DNA of 64,000 bases from Phocaeicola dorei (GCF_013009555.1 NZ_CP046176.1:5487501-5551500), one strand, 5' to 3'; shown: positions 35,818-47,222, counted from the first letter of the stretch. A program made the numbers and translations. The notes: generated by a model not told the origin, from the sequence alone.

Positions 35818-36345
35818 ATGGTATATATAGAAACGCCTCATTTGTTGTTACGGGACTGGAAGGAGGAAGATATTCTTCCGTTTGTCCGCATGAACAGTGA
35901 TAAAGAAGTAATGGAATTCTTTATCACTACTTTGACACAGGAAGAGACGATGGCTTTTTATTGTCGTATCCAGAAAGAATTTGAAGAATATGGTTATGGT
36001 TTGTATGCTGTAGAATGTAAAAAAACTCGGAATTTTCTAGGCTATGTAGGTTTTCATAATATTGCTTTCGAATCGGATTTCACTCCCGGAGTGGAAATAG
36101 GATGGCGGTTGTGCCGGGATGTATGGGGAAAGGGATATGCCACAGAAGCCGCCTCTGCCTGTCTGGATTATGCGAGTGATAATTTACCTTTTAAAACGGT
36201 ATATTCATTCACTGCCATACCCAATAAACGTTCTGCACGGGTCATGCAGAAAATAGGAATGCATTTTGAAAAAGAGTTCGATCATCCTTTGGTGGAACAA
36301 GAGCATTGGCTATGCAGACATGTATTGTATAAAATAGAAATTTGA
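35818..36345 (+). CDS. GNAT N-acetyltransferase (RimJ/RimL type)
   Basis: A 175-residue acetyltransferase starting at ATG 35818; an upstream in-frame start adds 20 unrelated residues. Begins ETPHLLLRDWKEED, has the acetyl-CoA loop in RDVWGKGYATEAASACLDYA and the final motif PNKRSARVMQKIGM. Substrate unknown. Confidence 0.88.
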   Translation: MVYIETPHLLLRDWKEEDILPFVRMNSDKEVMEFFITTLTQEETMAFYCRIQKEFEEYGYGLYAVECKKTRNFLGYVGFHNIAFESDFTPGVEIGWRLCRDVWGKGYATEAASACLDYASDNLPFKTVYSFTAIPNKRSARVMQKIGMHFEKEFDHPLVEQEHWLCRHVLYKIEI

Positions 36346-36378
36346 GAGAATAGGATAACCGATATGTGGTAATCTTAT

Positions 36379-36430
36379 CATTGCTTCATCGTTCTGTTTC
36401 TGCATTGAAAAACAGGACGATGAAGCAATG
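36379..36430. terminator. Bidirectional terminator between GNAT and YitT
   Basis: 21-bp stem with one wobble pair (36379-36399 with 36410-36430), between convergent genes; T-run follows on the plus side. Confidence 0.8.
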
Positions 36431-36449
36431 GTAAGAGATTATTTTTTAG

Positions 36450-37346
36450 TTACTTTATTTTTAGTTTGTCGAACCCTTCTCCATACACTCCTACCACATT
36501 ACTTTGTGATATAAATGCATTGGGGTCAATATCTTTCACCAATCGGAATATATCCAGTGACTGGCTTTTTTTGGCTAATACCACTACGACTTTGATTCCT
36601 TGTTTGCTATACCATCCTGTACCATCTAATAGGGTAACTCCACGGTCTATTTGTTTGGTGATTCCTTCGGCTATTTCATCATGTTTGCGCGAGAAAATAA
36701 GGAACTGTACAGATTGGCGTGAACTGTTTATTACATAATCAATCACAATGCTCATGATAAACAATACGCAGAAACCAAACAACACTCGTTTCCAATCATG
36801 GAATATGAAATAACAGGAGGATATGATGACAATATCACAATACATCATCATGCGGCCAAGGGTTACATCTTTGTATTTATTGATAATCCAAGCAATGATA
36901 TCCGTACCACCGGTACTTCCATTATTGCAGAAAACAATGCCGATACCAAATCCCAGTAAGCCGGCACCTACTACACAAGCCATGAATTCTTGTCCTGGTC
37001 CTAATAATTGCGGCAGTGTTCCATCCGGACCTTTCAACAATGTTTGAAAGAGCCATAACAGAAATGTCAGCATAAAGATGGCATAAATGGTCTTCAGACT
37101 GAATTTAGGTCCTAATATTTTCAATGCGAATCCTAGAAAAACAGCATTGATGATGAAATAAGACACTTGAATCTCTATTCCCGTAGCATAATAAATAATT
37201 GCCGCGATACCGGTTACTCCGCCTGTAGTTATTTGATAAGGCAGTAAGAAAGCCGCCCATCCCAGTGCATAGCAAATCAGTCCGAAGGTAATGGCTAAAT
37301 AGTCTTTTACCTCTCTGCCTAGTTTGATTTTTAATATTTGGTCCAT
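36450..37346 (-). CDS. YitT-family membrane protein with DUF2179
   Basis: A 298-residue membrane protein. Start ATG 37346 is chosen because the in-frame start at 37409 lies inside the leuS terminator hairpin. Five or so helices (YitT_membrane), with NNGSTGGTDIIAWIINKYK as a conserved segment, then a cytoplasmic DUF2179 domain (about 215-295, GVTLLDGTGWYSKQGIKVVVV). Transported substrate unknown. Confidence 0.9.
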   Translation of the reverse strand: MDQILKIKLGREVKDYLAITFGLICYALGWAAFLLPYQITTGGVTGIAAIIYYATGIEIQVSYFIINAVFLGFALKILGPKFSLKTIYAIFMLTFLLWLFQTLLKGPDGTLPQLLGPGQEFMACVVGAGLLGFGIGIVFCNNGSTGGTDIIAWIINKYKDVTLGRMMMYCDIVIISSCYFIFHDWKRVLFGFCVLFIMSIVIDYVINSSRQSVQFLIFSRKHDEIAEGITKQIDRGVTLLDGTGWYSKQGIKVVVVLAKKSQSLDIFRLVKDIDPNAFISQSNVVGVYGEGFDKLKIK

Positions 37347-37380
37347 GGTAATGAGGATTGTTTTTAATATAAAGTAGAAA

Positions 37381-37412
37381 GGTGTGTCAAAAGTTACTGC
37401 TTTTGACACACC
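37381..37412 (-). terminator. leuS terminator
   Basis: A perfect 13-bp stem (37381-37393 with 37400-37412), 6-nt loop, followed by TTTCTACTTT on the minus strand. Confidence 0.85.
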
Positions 37413-37428
37413 TCAAGTATAGTATCGA

Positions 37429-40263
37429 TTATAATACGATATTTACAATTTTCTTCGGAACGATGATTACCTTTTTCGGGGTTTTGCCTTCAATCCATTT
37501 CTGGGCTTGTTCATTTGCCATAACTGTTGCCTGAATGGTATTGTTATCGGCATCAGTAGCGAACTCCATGGTGAAGCGTGCTTTACCATTGAAAGAGATA
37601 GTGTATTTTACAGTGTCTTCTTTTAGGTAATCTTCATTGAATGCAGGCCATTGTGCATCGCATACGCTGGTGGTATTTCCCAAAGCTTCCCAAAGTTCTT
37701 CTGCATAATGTGGAGCGAACGGGGCTAACAGGATGATGAGATTGCTCAATACCTCTTTATTGCGGCATTTCAATGAAGTCAGTTCGTTTACACAAATCAT
37801 AAATGCACTGATAGAAGTGTTGTAAGAGAAAGTTTCAATATCTCCGGTTACCTTTTTAATCAGCTTATGAATTGCTTTCAACTCTTCTTTAGTCGGTTCA
37901 CTTTCTACAGGCAAGAATTCGTCTGTGCGGCTATAAAACAGATTCCACAGTTTTTTCAAGAAACGGTGAACACCATCGATACCATTAGTATCCCAAGGCT
38001 TGGACTGTTCTACCGGACCGAGGAACATTTCGTACATACGCAGCGTATCGGCACCGTATTTTTCGACAATCATATCCGGATTGACTACGTTGTACATGGA
38101 TTTACTCATTTTCTCTACTGCCCAACCACAGATATATTTTCCATCTTCTAGGATAAACTCAGCGTTGTTATATTCAGGACGCCATGCTTTGAAGGCTTCG
38201 GTATCCAGAATATCATTGGATACAATATTCACATCCACATGCAATGGAGTGGTTTCGTACTGGTCTTTCAGGTTCAGTGACACAAATGTATTGGTATCTT
38301 TGATACGATATACAAAATTGCTTCGTCCCTGAATCATTCCTTGATTTACCAATTTCTGGAATGGTTCTTCCTTGATGCTTACGCCTAGGTCATGCAGGAA
38401 CTTATTCCAAAAACGAGAATAAATCAAATGGCCGGTAGCATGTTCTGTACCACCTACATAGAGGTCTACATTCTGCCAGTAGTGATCTGCCTTTTCTGAT
38501 ACCAGTGCTTGGTTGTTATGTGGGTCCATATAGCGCAGATAGTATGCGGATGAACCGGCAAAGCCCGGCATGGTATTCAGTTCAAGTGGGAATACATGGA
38601 CATGGTCAATTAACGTATTTTCCACTACTTCGCCTTTTTCTACATCCCAAGCCCACTTGGTGGCATGTCCCAATGGAGGTTCGCCTGTTTCAGTCGGCAG
38701 GAATTTAGCCACTTCGGGAAGTTCAAGTGGCAATTTAGAGGAATCAATCATATAAGGCATACCATCTTTGTAATATACGGGGAACGGTTCGCCCCAATAA
38801 CGCTGGCGTGAGAAGATGGCGTCACGAAGACGATAGTTCACTTTCACACGTCCCAGGTTGTGGGCTTTCACATATTCTTTGGTAGCTGCGATAGCTTCTT
38901 TGATGGTCAGTCCGTTCAAAGAAAGGTCACAGTAAGGAGTGACATTCTTGCGGGGTGAGTTGCAAACAATACCTTCTTTGGCATCGAAACTTTCTTCACT
39001 TACATCACAACCTTCTACCAACGGAACGATAGGCAGGTTGAAATGCTTTGCAAAAGCGTAGTCACGGCTGTCGTGAGCAGGAACCGCCATGATAGCACCT
39101 GTACCATAACCTGCCAATACATAATCGCTGATCCATACGGGAACAGCATCGCCGGTAAACGGATTGACAGCGTATGAGCCACTAAATACACCGGTCACAC
39201 GGCGGTCGGCGATACGTTCACGTTCTGTACGTTTCTTGGTACGGTCTAGATAGGCTTCTACTTCTGCTTTCTGTGCTTCGGTGGTAAGTTGGGGAACCAG
39301 TTCACTTTCCGGAGCCAATACCATGAAGGTTACGCCGAACATGGTATCTGCACGGGTAGTAAAGATGGTGAATTCAATATCGCTGTCTTTCACTTTGAAT
39401 TGTACTTCCGTACCTTCCGAGCGTCCGATCCAGTTACGTTGTGTTTCCTTCAGTGAATCAGTCCAGTCCACGGTGTCTAGCCCGTTCAGCAGCCGCTGTG
39501 CGTAAGCTGAAACACGTAAACACCACTGACGCATCTTTTTCTGTACCACAGGGAAACCTCCACGTTCCGAAACTCCGTCCACCACTTCATCATTGGCAAG
39601 AACAGTTCCCAATTGCGGACACCAGTTCACCATTGTTTCGCCCAGATAAGCGATACGGTAGTTCATCAGGATTTCCTGTTTTTCTTTTTCGCTTTTGGCA
39701 TTCCATTCTTCAGCGGTGAAATGTAGTTCTTCGCTACAAGCGGCGTTTAATCCTTCGTTGCCATATTTAGAAAATGCTTCCGCCAGTTCGCTGATGGGAC
39801 GTGCCTGCTGTTTGTCATTGCAATAATAGCTATTGAACATCTGTTGGAAAGCCCATTGAGTCCAATGGTAATAACCGGGCTCACAAGTACGTACTTCACG
39901 GTCCCAATCAAAAGAGAAACCGATTTTATCCAACTGTTCACGGTAGCGGTTGATATTGTTCACAGTGGTGATGGCAGGGTGTTGTCCGGTCTGGATAGCA
40001 TATTGTTCTGCAGGAAGTCCGTATGCGTCATATCCCATCGGGTTCAGCACGTTGAAACCTTGCAAACGTTTGTAACGGGCATAAATATCACTAGCAATGT
40101 ATCCTAGTGGGTGTCCTACGTGTAAGCCTGCTCCCGATGGATAGGGGAACATGTTTAATACGTAGAATTTCTTTTTGCTTTCGTCTTCGGTTACTTGATA
40201 GGTATGGTTCTCTACCCATCTTTGTTGCCATTTCTTTTCAATCTCTCTGAAATTGTATTCCAT
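37429..40263 (-). CDS. leuS: Leucyl-tRNA synthetase
   Basis: A 944-residue class I synthetase. HIGH-type motif in [16 protein letters not shown] (residue about 41), editing domain in the middle ([12 protein letters not shown]), KMSKS in [12 protein letters not shown], then the anticodon-binding domain. Length typical of Bacteroidetes LeuRS. Confidence 0.97.
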   Translation of the reverse strand: MEYNFREIEKKWQQRWVENHTYQVTEDESKKKFYVLNMFPYPSGAGLHVGHPLGYIASDIYARYKRLQGFNVLNPMGYDAYGLPAEQYAIQTGQHPAITTVNNINRYREQLDKIGFSFDWDREVRTCEPGYYHWTQWAFQQMFNSYYCNDKQQARPISELAEAFSKYGNEGLNAACSEELHFTAEEWNAKSEKEKQEILMNYRIAYLGETMVNWCPQLGTVLANDEVVDGVSERGGFPVVQKKMRQWCLRVSAYAQRLLNGLDTVDWTDSLKETQRNWIGRSEGTEVQFKVKDSDIEFTIFTTRADTMFGVTFMVLAPESELVPQLTTEAQKAEVEAYLDRTKKRTERERIADRRVTGVFSGSYAVNPFTGDAVPVWISDYVLAGYGTGAIMAVPAHDSRDYAFAKHFNLPIVPLVEGCDVSEESFDAKEGIVCNSPRKNVTPYCDLSLNGLTIKEAIAATKEYVKAHNLGRVKVNYRLRDAIFSRQRYWGEPFPVYYKDGMPYMIDSSKLPLELPEVAKFLPTETGEPPLGHATKWAWDVEKGEVVENTLIDHVHVFPLELNTMPGFAGSSAYYLRYMDPHNNQALVSEKADHYWQNVDLYVGGTEHATGHLIYSRFWNKFLHDLGVSIKEEPFQKLVNQGMIQGRSNFVYRIKDTNTFVSLNLKDQYETTPLHVDVNIVSNDILDTEAFKAWRPEYNNAEFILEDGKYICGWAVEKMSKSMYNVVNPDMIVEKYGADTLRMYEMFLGPVEQSKPWDTNGIDGVHRFLKKLWNLFYSRTDEFLPVESEPTKEELKAIHKLIKKVTGDIETFSYNTSISAFMICVNELTSLKCRNKEVLSNLIILLAPFAPHYAEELWEALGNTTSVCDAQWPAFNEDYLKEDTVKYTISFNGKARFTMEFATDADNNTIQATVMANEQAQKWIEGKTPKKVIIVPKKIVNIVL

Positions 40264-40305
40264 GATCTATTTTTGTTATTTAATATCTTTGTTATTAAGT
40301 GGTTG

Positions 40306-40313
40306 CAAAGATA
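40306..40313 (-). promoter_or_regulatory. -7 box for leuS
   Basis: TATCTTTG on the minus strand, 42 bp upstream of the leuS start. Confidence 0.6.
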
Positions 40314-40484
40314 ATGAAAGTCGTGGAGATATATGGAAAGAACAGGAAATAAAAAACTTTTTTATCATGTATATATATTTGTTTTTATTTACATTTTTGG
40401 GAGTGGTATATATTAGTTATATACATTACAAAATTTATTGTATTTATTTATACAAATAGCAGTTGTAAGATATAGATGATAAGG

Positions 40485-40530
40485 TTGTAAGATTTATAAT
40501 CTTCCGTGGATAAGATTATAAATCTTACAA
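40485..40530. promoter_or_regulatory. Perfect 19-bp palindrome upstream of the locus-2 regulator
   Basis: TTGTAAGATTTATAATCTT (40485-40503) and its exact complement (40512-40530) are separated by 8 bp. A third partial copy (TTGTAAGATA) starts at 40463. There is no T-run after it and both neighbours are transcribed away from it, so a terminator is unlikely; it may be an operator. Confidence 0.5.
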
Positions 40531-40625
40531 GTATATTATTTAGATGTTTAAGGTATAGGTGTATTATTTTTCCTGTTTCAATACGAATTCCTTGCTAAAA
40601 TCATCTACCAAACAATTAATTTCCA

Positions 40626-40633
40626 TAACTTTG
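40626..40633 (+). promoter_or_regulatory. -7 box for the locus-2 hybrid regulator
   Basis: TAACTTTG, 24 bp upstream of the ATG at 40658; supports this start against the upstream in-frame start at 40559. Confidence 0.6.
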
Positions 40634-40657
40634 CTTCCATCAATACATCTAATAGCT

Positions 40658-43600
40658 ATGAAGTACTTTTTCCTCTTCCTACTTTTATTTTTAGGTAAAT
40701 ACTCTGTTTGTGCGCAGCACATGATATCTAAGCAGCTTCCTTTTTTCTATCAACTTTCGTCCAATGAGATTTTTGATATCTATCAGGATAAAGAAGGATA
40801 TTTGTGGATAGGAACCACTAATGGGCTGGCACGGTATGATGGTTTTCGCTTGCAGCCTTTCCGGTCTGATTATAAGAATCTGAATTTGCTTACAAATAAT
40901 TCAATTTCAAATATAGTGGATAATTCTCGCTATGTATGGATCGGTACATGGAAAGGATTAAATCTTTATGATAAACAAGCTTGTAAAATAATTCCTTTTC
41001 CGGATACAAGATTGTTGGATAAGGGAATTAATTATATGGCAGCAGATAAGGAAGACAATATTTGGATAGGAGCTGGTAATACAATATATAGATGTAATTC
41101 TACAGCTTCTATTGCGAGGGAATATGATATTTTCGGCTCGCAACAGAATAAGCATGTCATTAATTTTGTTTATCAGGATAGAGAGGGAAATATGTGGGTG
41201 CTTACAGGAGGAGGCTTATTCAGGTATGATGATAAGTCAGATTCCTTTATTACTTATCCTCCATTAGGTAGGAACAATGCGCCTTATACTATGTATCAAG
41301 ACCAATCAGGAAATTACTGGATTGGTACGTGGGGCGAAGGACTATGGCAGTTCTTTCCAAAGAAAGAAGAGGAAGAATGTTATAAAAGACATCATATTAT
41401 CAATTCCAGAAGTGGGGAAACGGAACCGATCTTTTATAGTATGACGCAAGATAATACATTCGGCTACTTGTGGCTATTGTCTTATAATGAACTTTACGCC
41501 TTGCAATATACCGAAGAGGGTACATTGGTATCTGTGGATATACATGATTTGGTAGATACACACATGATGTACACTAAAATCATGAAAGACAGAGAAGGGA
41601 ATCTGTGGCTGGGGTCTTATGATATGGCATATACTATTTTCTTTGATAATTCGAAGATTGATAATTATCCTTTGCCGCAACTTAAAAAACACATGGGTTG
41701 GGATGCGAATATCTTGAATCTTTGCTTGGATAAAAATGATGTAATGTGGGTCAATCAGGATAGATACGGGCTTTGCCTGTATGATTTGTCACAAGATCTA
41801 TTTGCAGATAATAGTGGTAATAATTTGTCAAATCCGGGCGAAGTAAGCATTATTGTGAAATCCAAGCTTAAGGAAGGAGTATGGATCAGTCCCAGATATG
41901 GTGCACGGGTAATGAGAATGACTCATCAGGGTATGAAGATACAGTTGGAAGAGGATATTGATTTGGAAAAACAAATCTATAATCCGGGAAATATCAGGGA
42001 CTTGGTTGAAGATAATAAAGGTAGTTTATGGATTTTTAGCCAGTCGGGGCTTTATGTAAAGCGTCCTGATAATTCTATTTTACTTGCAGCAAGTTCTGAT
42101 TTTCCAGAGATGTCTTCCTTGACAAGTGATAGGGAAGGTAACATATGGGGAGTGTCTACTGATAAAAAGGTGTACAGGTTAAGCTGTATTGATAGGAATA
42201 TATCTTATGAATTAAAAGCTTGTATTCCAGTTCTTTCAGGACAGGAAAATGTAAATCATGCCTGTATAGATAGGGAGGGTTGCTTATGGTTGGTTTCTTC
42301 TTTAGGGAGAATATTCAAATCGGATACGAATAAAGAGGCATTTGAAAATATGGCTTTGGATAATCAGATAGATGATTGCTCTGTGTTGGGGTTACTTGCT
42401 GATGAAAACAATGTGTGGATTATAACTAACAAAAAGGTGCTTCAATATAATATTTATCAGAAGGTATGTATGAATTATGCCACTTCGGATGGGAATATAT
42501 GGGTTGATGTATTCAGGTATAGAGCGATAAGCAGGGACAGACAAGGAGGGCTGTATGTAGGTGGGCATCGTGGTTTTATACATATTCAGTCTGGTAGTGT
42601 CTCATTGGCGGATAAGATACAGTTTTCTCCTGTCGTTACGGATGTAAAAATTGAAAATAAAAGTATATTCTTTGCTGAAGATGAATCACTTCATACCATC
42701 AACCGGATTTCTTTGGCCCCCAATTCCAGAAATATAGAAATATTTTTTTCATCGCTTATCTATTCATTGAATTCCAAGGTAGAGATGGCTTATAAATTGG
42801 ATGGAGTAGATAAGGATTGGGTATATCTGTCCTATGATAAGAATTCTGCTTTTTATAATCAGTTAAAGAAAGGTACTTATTCATTCTGGTTAAAATGGAA
42901 ATATGGACAAGGAAAATGGATGGAAGGCAAAGTTGTATTGGCTATTGTCCAGGCTCCGGCTTTTTATGAAACTTGGTTGGCATATATGGTTTACCTTGTT
43001 TTGATTGTACTTGCTGTCTATCTGTCTTTTCATACTTATGCGCAGCGTATTAAAATCAAAAATGAAGTGAAACTAAAAGAAGAGCTGGCACGGACAAAAT
43101 TGAACTATTTTACAAATATCTCTCATGAATTACTAACTCCGCTGACAGTCATTTCTTGTATTACTGACCATTTGGAACAAAAAGTTCCTGCTATCCGACA
43201 ACAGTCTGTAATACTGAAATCCAATGCCGACAAACTGAAACGGTTAATACAGCAGATTTTGGACTTTAGAAAGATGGATGTGGGAAAAATGAATCTGAAT
43301 GTGTCCGAAGGAAATATCAGTGAGTTTATACAGAATATTTGCAAGACGAATTTTCTTCCTCTTGCTCAAAAGAAAGGCATAATTTTAGAGATTGACGTAG
43401 AACCATTGGAAATTAAAGGTTATCTGGATTTTGATAAGTTAGACAAAATAATATATAACCTGTTATCGAATGCCGTAAAATACACTCCCGAATATAAATG
43501 TATCAAAGTAAACGTATACCTTATAAATAAGGAAGGAAATAAGGTCTTGGTTATCAAAATAAAGGATGAGGGAATAGGTATCTCATCCAAAGAAATCAAT

Positions 43601-44641
43601 TATATTTTTACTCGTTTTTATAGTAGTAAGAAACAGGTGGGAATCGAATCGAATGGTATCGGGCTTTCTTTGACGAAAGAGTTGGTGAATCTTCATCATG
43701 GAACTATCACAGTAGACAGTGAATTAGGTAAAGGTACCTGTTTTACGGTAGAACTTCCCATTGACAGAACGGGGTATAAGCATGATGAAATAGTGGACGA
43801 GTTGGAAAGTGTGGCAATGGATATCACCGAATGTGTAATTGTGGCAGAGGATGATGTTTCATCTGATGGAGATACGGATAAATCTACTCTTCTGTTGATA
43901 GATGATAATGCAGAATTACTCTATATCATGAAAGAAATATTTAAGGAAAAGTATAGTGTATGGACTGCGGCAGACGGACAGCAAGCTTGGGATAAACTAA
44001 GCAACCATGAAGTGGATATGATTATTTGTGATGTGATGTTGCCTGATATCAATGGTTGGGAGCTTTGCACTCGTATTAAGTCGGATTTGCGTTTTAATCA
44101 TATTCCGGTGGTCATACTTACTGCGAAGAACGGCATTGATGACCGGATAGCCAGTTATGATGCCGGAGCGGATGGTTATATTGCAAAGCCATTTGAAATG
44201 AAAGTACTTTTTGCCCGTGTGGATAATCTTATCAGATCGTTTAAGATGCGTCAGGCGGCTTTTCGTAAAGAAGAAGACGTCAATTTGGAAACTTTAGCTT
44301 ATCCGTCTGCCGACAAGTTGTTTCTGCAGTCTATAATTGAAAGCATAGAACAACATCTGGAAGAGTCTGAATTTGATTTGGAAAGACTTTCCGAAGAAAT
44401 GAACATGTCCAAATCTACTTTATACCGTAAAATAAAATCTATGACCGGATTGACACCTTTGGACTTTGTACGCAATATAAAGATGAAGCGTGCCTGTATG
44501 ATGTTGCTTGCGCGTACTCAGACCATATCTGAAGTGGCATACGCTGTAGGTTTCAGTAATCCTAAGTATTTTACGAAATGTTTTAAAGAGGAATTTGGCG
44601 TGACGCCTACCGAGTATCAGCAGTCACATATCAAGGCCTGA
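40658..44641 (+). CDS. Hybrid two-component regulator (locus 2)
   Basis: A 1327-residue regulator, from ATG 40658 (signal peptide FLFLLLFLGKYSVCAQ). Propeller repeats (about 20-650, LWIGTTNGLARYDG etc.), Y_Y_Y domain (about 690-755), membrane helix (about 768-790), HisKA with His823 in NISHELLTP, HATPase_c with DEGIGIS and SNGIGLSLTKE, receiver with Asp1125 in IICDVMLPDING, AraC-type HTH (LSEEMNMSKSTLYRKIK to YFTKCFKEEFGVTPTEY). Complete. Probably controls the GH2-SusCD genes downstream. Confidence 0.95.
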   Translation: MKYFFLFLLLFLGKYSVCAQHMISKQLPFFYQLSSNEIFDIYQDKEGYLWIGTTNGLARYDGFRLQPFRSDYKNLNLLTNNSISNIVDNSRYVWIGTWKGLNLYDKQACKIIPFPDTRLLDKGINYMAADKEDNIWIGAGNTIYRCNSTASIAREYDIFGSQQNKHVINFVYQDREGNMWVLTGGGLFRYDDKSDSFITYPPLGRNNAPYTMYQDQSGNYWIGTWGEGLWQFFPKKEEEECYKRHHIINSRSGETEPIFYSMTQDNTFGYLWLLSYNELYALQYTEEGTLVSVDIHDLVDTHMMYTKIMKDREGNLWLGSYDMAYTIFFDNSKIDNYPLPQLKKHMGWDANILNLCLDKNDVMWVNQDRYGLCLYDLSQDLFADNSGNNLSNPGEVSIIVKSKLKEGVWISPRYGARVMRMTHQGMKIQLEEDIDLEKQIYNPGNIRDLVEDNKGSLWIFSQSGLYVKRPDNSILLAASSDFPEMSSLTSDREGNIWGVSTDKKVYRLSCIDRNISYELKACIPVLSGQENVNHACIDREGCLWLVSSLGRIFKSDTNKEAFENMALDNQIDDCSVLGLLADENNVWIITNKKVLQYNIYQKVCMNYATSDGNIWVDVFRYRAISRDRQGGLYVGGHRGFIHIQSGSVSLADKIQFSPVVTDVKIENKSIFFAEDESLHTINRISLAPNSRNIEIFFSSLIYSLNSKVEMAYKLDGVDKDWVYLSYDKNSAFYNQLKKGTYSFWLKWKYGQGKWMEGKVVLAIVQAPAFYETWLAYMVYLVLIVLAVYLSFHTYAQRIKIKNEVKLKEELARTKLNYFTNISHELLTPLTVISCITDHLEQKVPAIRQQSVILKSNADKLKRLIQQILDFRKMDVGKMNLNVSEGNISEFIQNICKTNFLPLAQKKGIILEIDVEPLEIKGYLDFDKLDKIIYNLLSNAVKYTPEYKCIKVNVYLINKEGNKVLVIKIKDEGIGISSKEINYIFTRFYSSKKQVGIESNGIGLSLTKELVNLHHGTITVDSELGKGTCFTVELPIDRTGYKHDEIVDELESVAMDITECVIVAEDDVSSDGDTDKSTLLLIDDNAELLYIMKEIFKEKYSVWTAADGQQAWDKLSNHEVDMIICDVMLPDINGWELCTRIKSDLRFNHIPVVILTAKNGIDDRIASYDAGADGYIAKPFEMKVLFARVDNLIRSFKMRQAAFRKEEDVNLETLAYPSADKLFLQSIIESIEQHLEESEFDLERLSEEMNMSKSTLYRKIKSMTGLTPLDFVRNIKMKRACMMLLARTQTISEVAYAVGFSNPKYFTKCFKEEFGVTPTEYQQSHIKA

Positions 44642-44672
44642 TAAAAGAAAGAGGGGATAAATTTCTGTCATT

Positions 44673-44732
44673 AGGGTATTGAAACGTTTCATGAAAGGAT
44701 TTTATACCTTCTGTAAAGGGTTTCAATACCCT
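44673..44732 (+). terminator. Long-loop hairpin between regulator and GH2
   Basis: A perfect 13-bp stem (AGGGTATTGAAAC at 44673-44685, complement at 44720-44732) with a long loop, then ATTTTTCC. It probably ends the regulator transcript. Confidence 0.65.
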
Positions 44733-44783
44733 ATTTTTCCAGGATATGGCTTCTTTTGTTTCATGATTCTTAAATAATAAAGC

Positions 44784-47222
44784 ATGAAGAAAAAGAAGTT
44801 ACCATTAGTCTGTTGGGATAGTATCAAATTACTAACTGCACTTTTCCTGTTATGGGGAGTTTGTTTCGGAGCAGATGCGTATCCGGGAAGTGAATATCGA
44901 AAACAACTTTTTGATTATGATTGGAAATTCAAGTTGGGGGATTATCCTGACGCTTCATTGAATACATACGATGATGCTGATTGGAGGATACTTGATTTAC
45001 CTCATGACTGGAGTATAGAAGGAACCCTTGATCCGGAAAATCCGATGGGGAATGATGGAGGTTATTTTCCGGCAGGGACGGGATGGTATCGTAAGTCATT
45101 TGAAATACCTTCTAAGCATAAAGGCAAGAAAGTGGGTATTTACTTTGAAGGAGTTTATATGAATTCAGAGGTCTTTATTAATGGAAAATCCGTAGGAATC
45201 CGTCCTTATGGATATTCATCCTTTTATTATGATCTGACTCCTTATCTACGTTATGATGATAAGAATATTATTGCTGTACGAGTGGATAATTCGCAGCAGA
45301 AAAATTGTCGCTGGTACACCGGTACAGGTATCTATCGGCATGTGTGGCTGACAGCGATGAATGCTGTTCATATAGAGCATTGGGGGATAGCTATAACTAC
45401 TCCTGAGGTAAGTGAGGAGAGAGCTGTTGTACAAATAAAAACTATTTTGAGAAATGAAACTTCTTCTGACAGACAGATTACCTTGACAACAAAGTTGACT
45501 AAAGGAAATGATGAAGCCGGAAAAGGAGAAATAAAAGTGGATTTGCCTGCCAATGGAATAAAGGAAATAACACAAAAAATTTTTGTGTTGTATCCTGCTT
45601 TGTGGAGTCCTGAGACCCCTCATTTATATAATGCACACTTTCTAGTGACTGAAGCGAGTGATGTAATAGATAGTACAACGGAATCTTTTGGTATTCGGAC
45701 GGTTACTTATTCGGCTGAACAAGGATTATTCTTGAATGGCAAGAGAATTATTTTAAATGGTGGATGTTTACATCATGACAACGGTTGTCTGGGGGCAGCG
45801 GCTTATGATCGTGCCGAAGAACGGAAAGTAGAATTAATGAAGGCTGCGGGATTTAATGCGGTACGTACTTCGCATAATATTCCTTCAGAAGAGTTCCTCC
45901 ATGCCTGTGATCGTCTCGGATTATTGGTTATAGATGAAACCTTTGACGGTTGGCGTGACAGTAAGAATCAATATGACTATTCTATTCTTTTTGATCAATG
46001 GTGGCAACGGGATATCGAATCCATGGTTCTTCGTGACCGCAATCATCCTTCTATTTTTTGTTGGAGTATTGGCAATGAAGTAATTGAGCGTAAAAAATTG
46101 GAAGTGGTCACTACAGCTCGGAAGTTGGCCGACTATGTACATAAGTTTGATCCCAGTCGTCCGGTAACTTCTGCTTTAGCTGCTTGGGATAATGACTGGG
46201 AAATATATGATCCATTGGCTGCCGTACATGAAATAGTGGGCTATAATTATTTGCTGCATCGAGCGCCGGTTGATCATCAGCGTGTACCTTCCCGTGTCAT
46301 TATGCAAACCGAATCTTATCCACGAGATGCTTTTGCCAATTGGTCGTTGGTAAATGGTCATGATTATATTATTGGTGATTTTGTTTGGACGGCTATTGAT
46401 TATTTAGGTGAATCGGGTATCGGGCGATTTTATTATGCAGGTGAGTCGGAAGGTGAACACTATCAACGTAACCATTATCCTTGGCATGGGGCCTATTGTG
46501 GAGATATTGATTTGACAGGTTGGAGGAAACCTATATCACATTATCGTGACTTGTTGTATAATCCTGATAAGAAACTTTACTTGGCTGTAAAAGAGCCGGA
46601 TAATTATTATGGTAAGGTGAAGGAAACCTTATGGTCTGTCTGGCCTACTTGGGAAAGCTGGAATTGGCCGGGACATGAAGGAAAAGAAATAGAGGTGGAG
46701 ATTTATTCCCGATATCCCAAAGTACGTCTGTATTTGAATGATAAGCTGATAGGCGAGAAATTCACAGGGAAGGAACAGCAATTCAAAGCAGTCTTTCTTG
46801 TTTCATACGAGCCAGGAATATTGAAGGCGGTAGGTGTGGAATCCGAGATAGAAATAGAGAAAACGATCTTACAGACTGCCGGAAAACCTGTGAAAATTCA
46901 ATTAACGGCCGATCGTACAAAAATAAAGGCAAATGGTCAGGATTTGAGTTTTATCACAGTAGAAATAATAGATAAGGAAGGCATTCTGGAGCCGAATGCT
47001 GATAATCAATTAACTTTTGAAGTGAAAGGGGCAGGTACTATAGTGGCTGTGGGAAATGCTGATTTGAAAGACACGGATAGCTATATCGGTTATCAGCGGA
47101 AAGCATGGAAAGGGCGTGCTATAGTGGTAGTAAAAAGTACACGGAAAGAAGGTAAGATAATGTTGAAAGTGACTTCTCCCGGATTGGTTCCGGCTACTGT
47201 ATCCATTCGTACAAGTAAATAA
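44784..47222 (+). CDS. Glycoside hydrolase family 2 (beta-galactosidase-like)
   Basis: An 812-residue exported glycosidase (signal peptide about 1-32). GH2 sugar-binding domain (about 40-200, WRILDLPHDWSIEG), immunoglobulin-like domain (200-310), TIM-barrel with acid/base Glu432 in CWSIGNEV and probable nucleophile Glu510 in IMQTESYP, then DUF4982-like and a further C-terminal domain. GH2 includes beta-galactosidases, mannosidases and glucuronidases; specificity cannot be fixed here. It lies just before SusCD. Confidence 0.92.
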   Translation: MKKKKLPLVCWDSIKLLTALFLLWGVCFGADAYPGSEYRKQLFDYDWKFKLGDYPDASLNTYDDADWRILDLPHDWSIEGTLDPENPMGNDGGYFPAGTGWYRKSFEIPSKHKGKKVGIYFEGVYMNSEVFINGKSVGIRPYGYSSFYYDLTPYLRYDDKNIIAVRVDNSQQKNCRWYTGTGIYRHVWLTAMNAVHIEHWGIAITTPEVSEERAVVQIKTILRNETSSDRQITLTTKLTKGNDEAGKGEIKVDLPANGIKEITQKIFVLYPALWSPETPHLYNAHFLVTEASDVIDSTTESFGIRTVTYSAEQGLFLNGKRIILNGGCLHHDNGCLGAAAYDRAEERKVELMKAAGFNAVRTSHNIPSEEFLHACDRLGLLVIDETFDGWRDSKNQYDYSILFDQWWQRDIESMVLRDRNHPSIFCWSIGNEVIERKKLEVVTTARKLADYVHKFDPSRPVTSALAAWDNDWEIYDPLAAVHEIVGYNYLLHRAPVDHQRVPSRVIMQTESYPRDAFANWSLVNGHDYIIGDFVWTAIDYLGESGIGRFYYAGESEGEHYQRNHYPWHGAYCGDIDLTGWRKPISHYRDLLYNPDKKLYLAVKEPDNYYGKVKETLWSVWPTWESWNWPGHEGKEIEVEIYSRYPKVRLYLNDKLIGEKFTGKEQQFKAVFLVSYEPGILKAVGVESEIEIEKTILQTAGKPVKIQLTADRTKIKANGQDLSFITVEIIDKEGILEPNADNQLTFEVKGAGTIVAVGNADLKDTDSYIGYQRKAWKGRAIVVVKSTRKEGKIMLKVTSPGLVPATVSIRTSK

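Noticed and set aside
37347..37409. Longer start for the YitT-family protein
   Set aside because: The extra codons lie in the leuS terminator hairpin.
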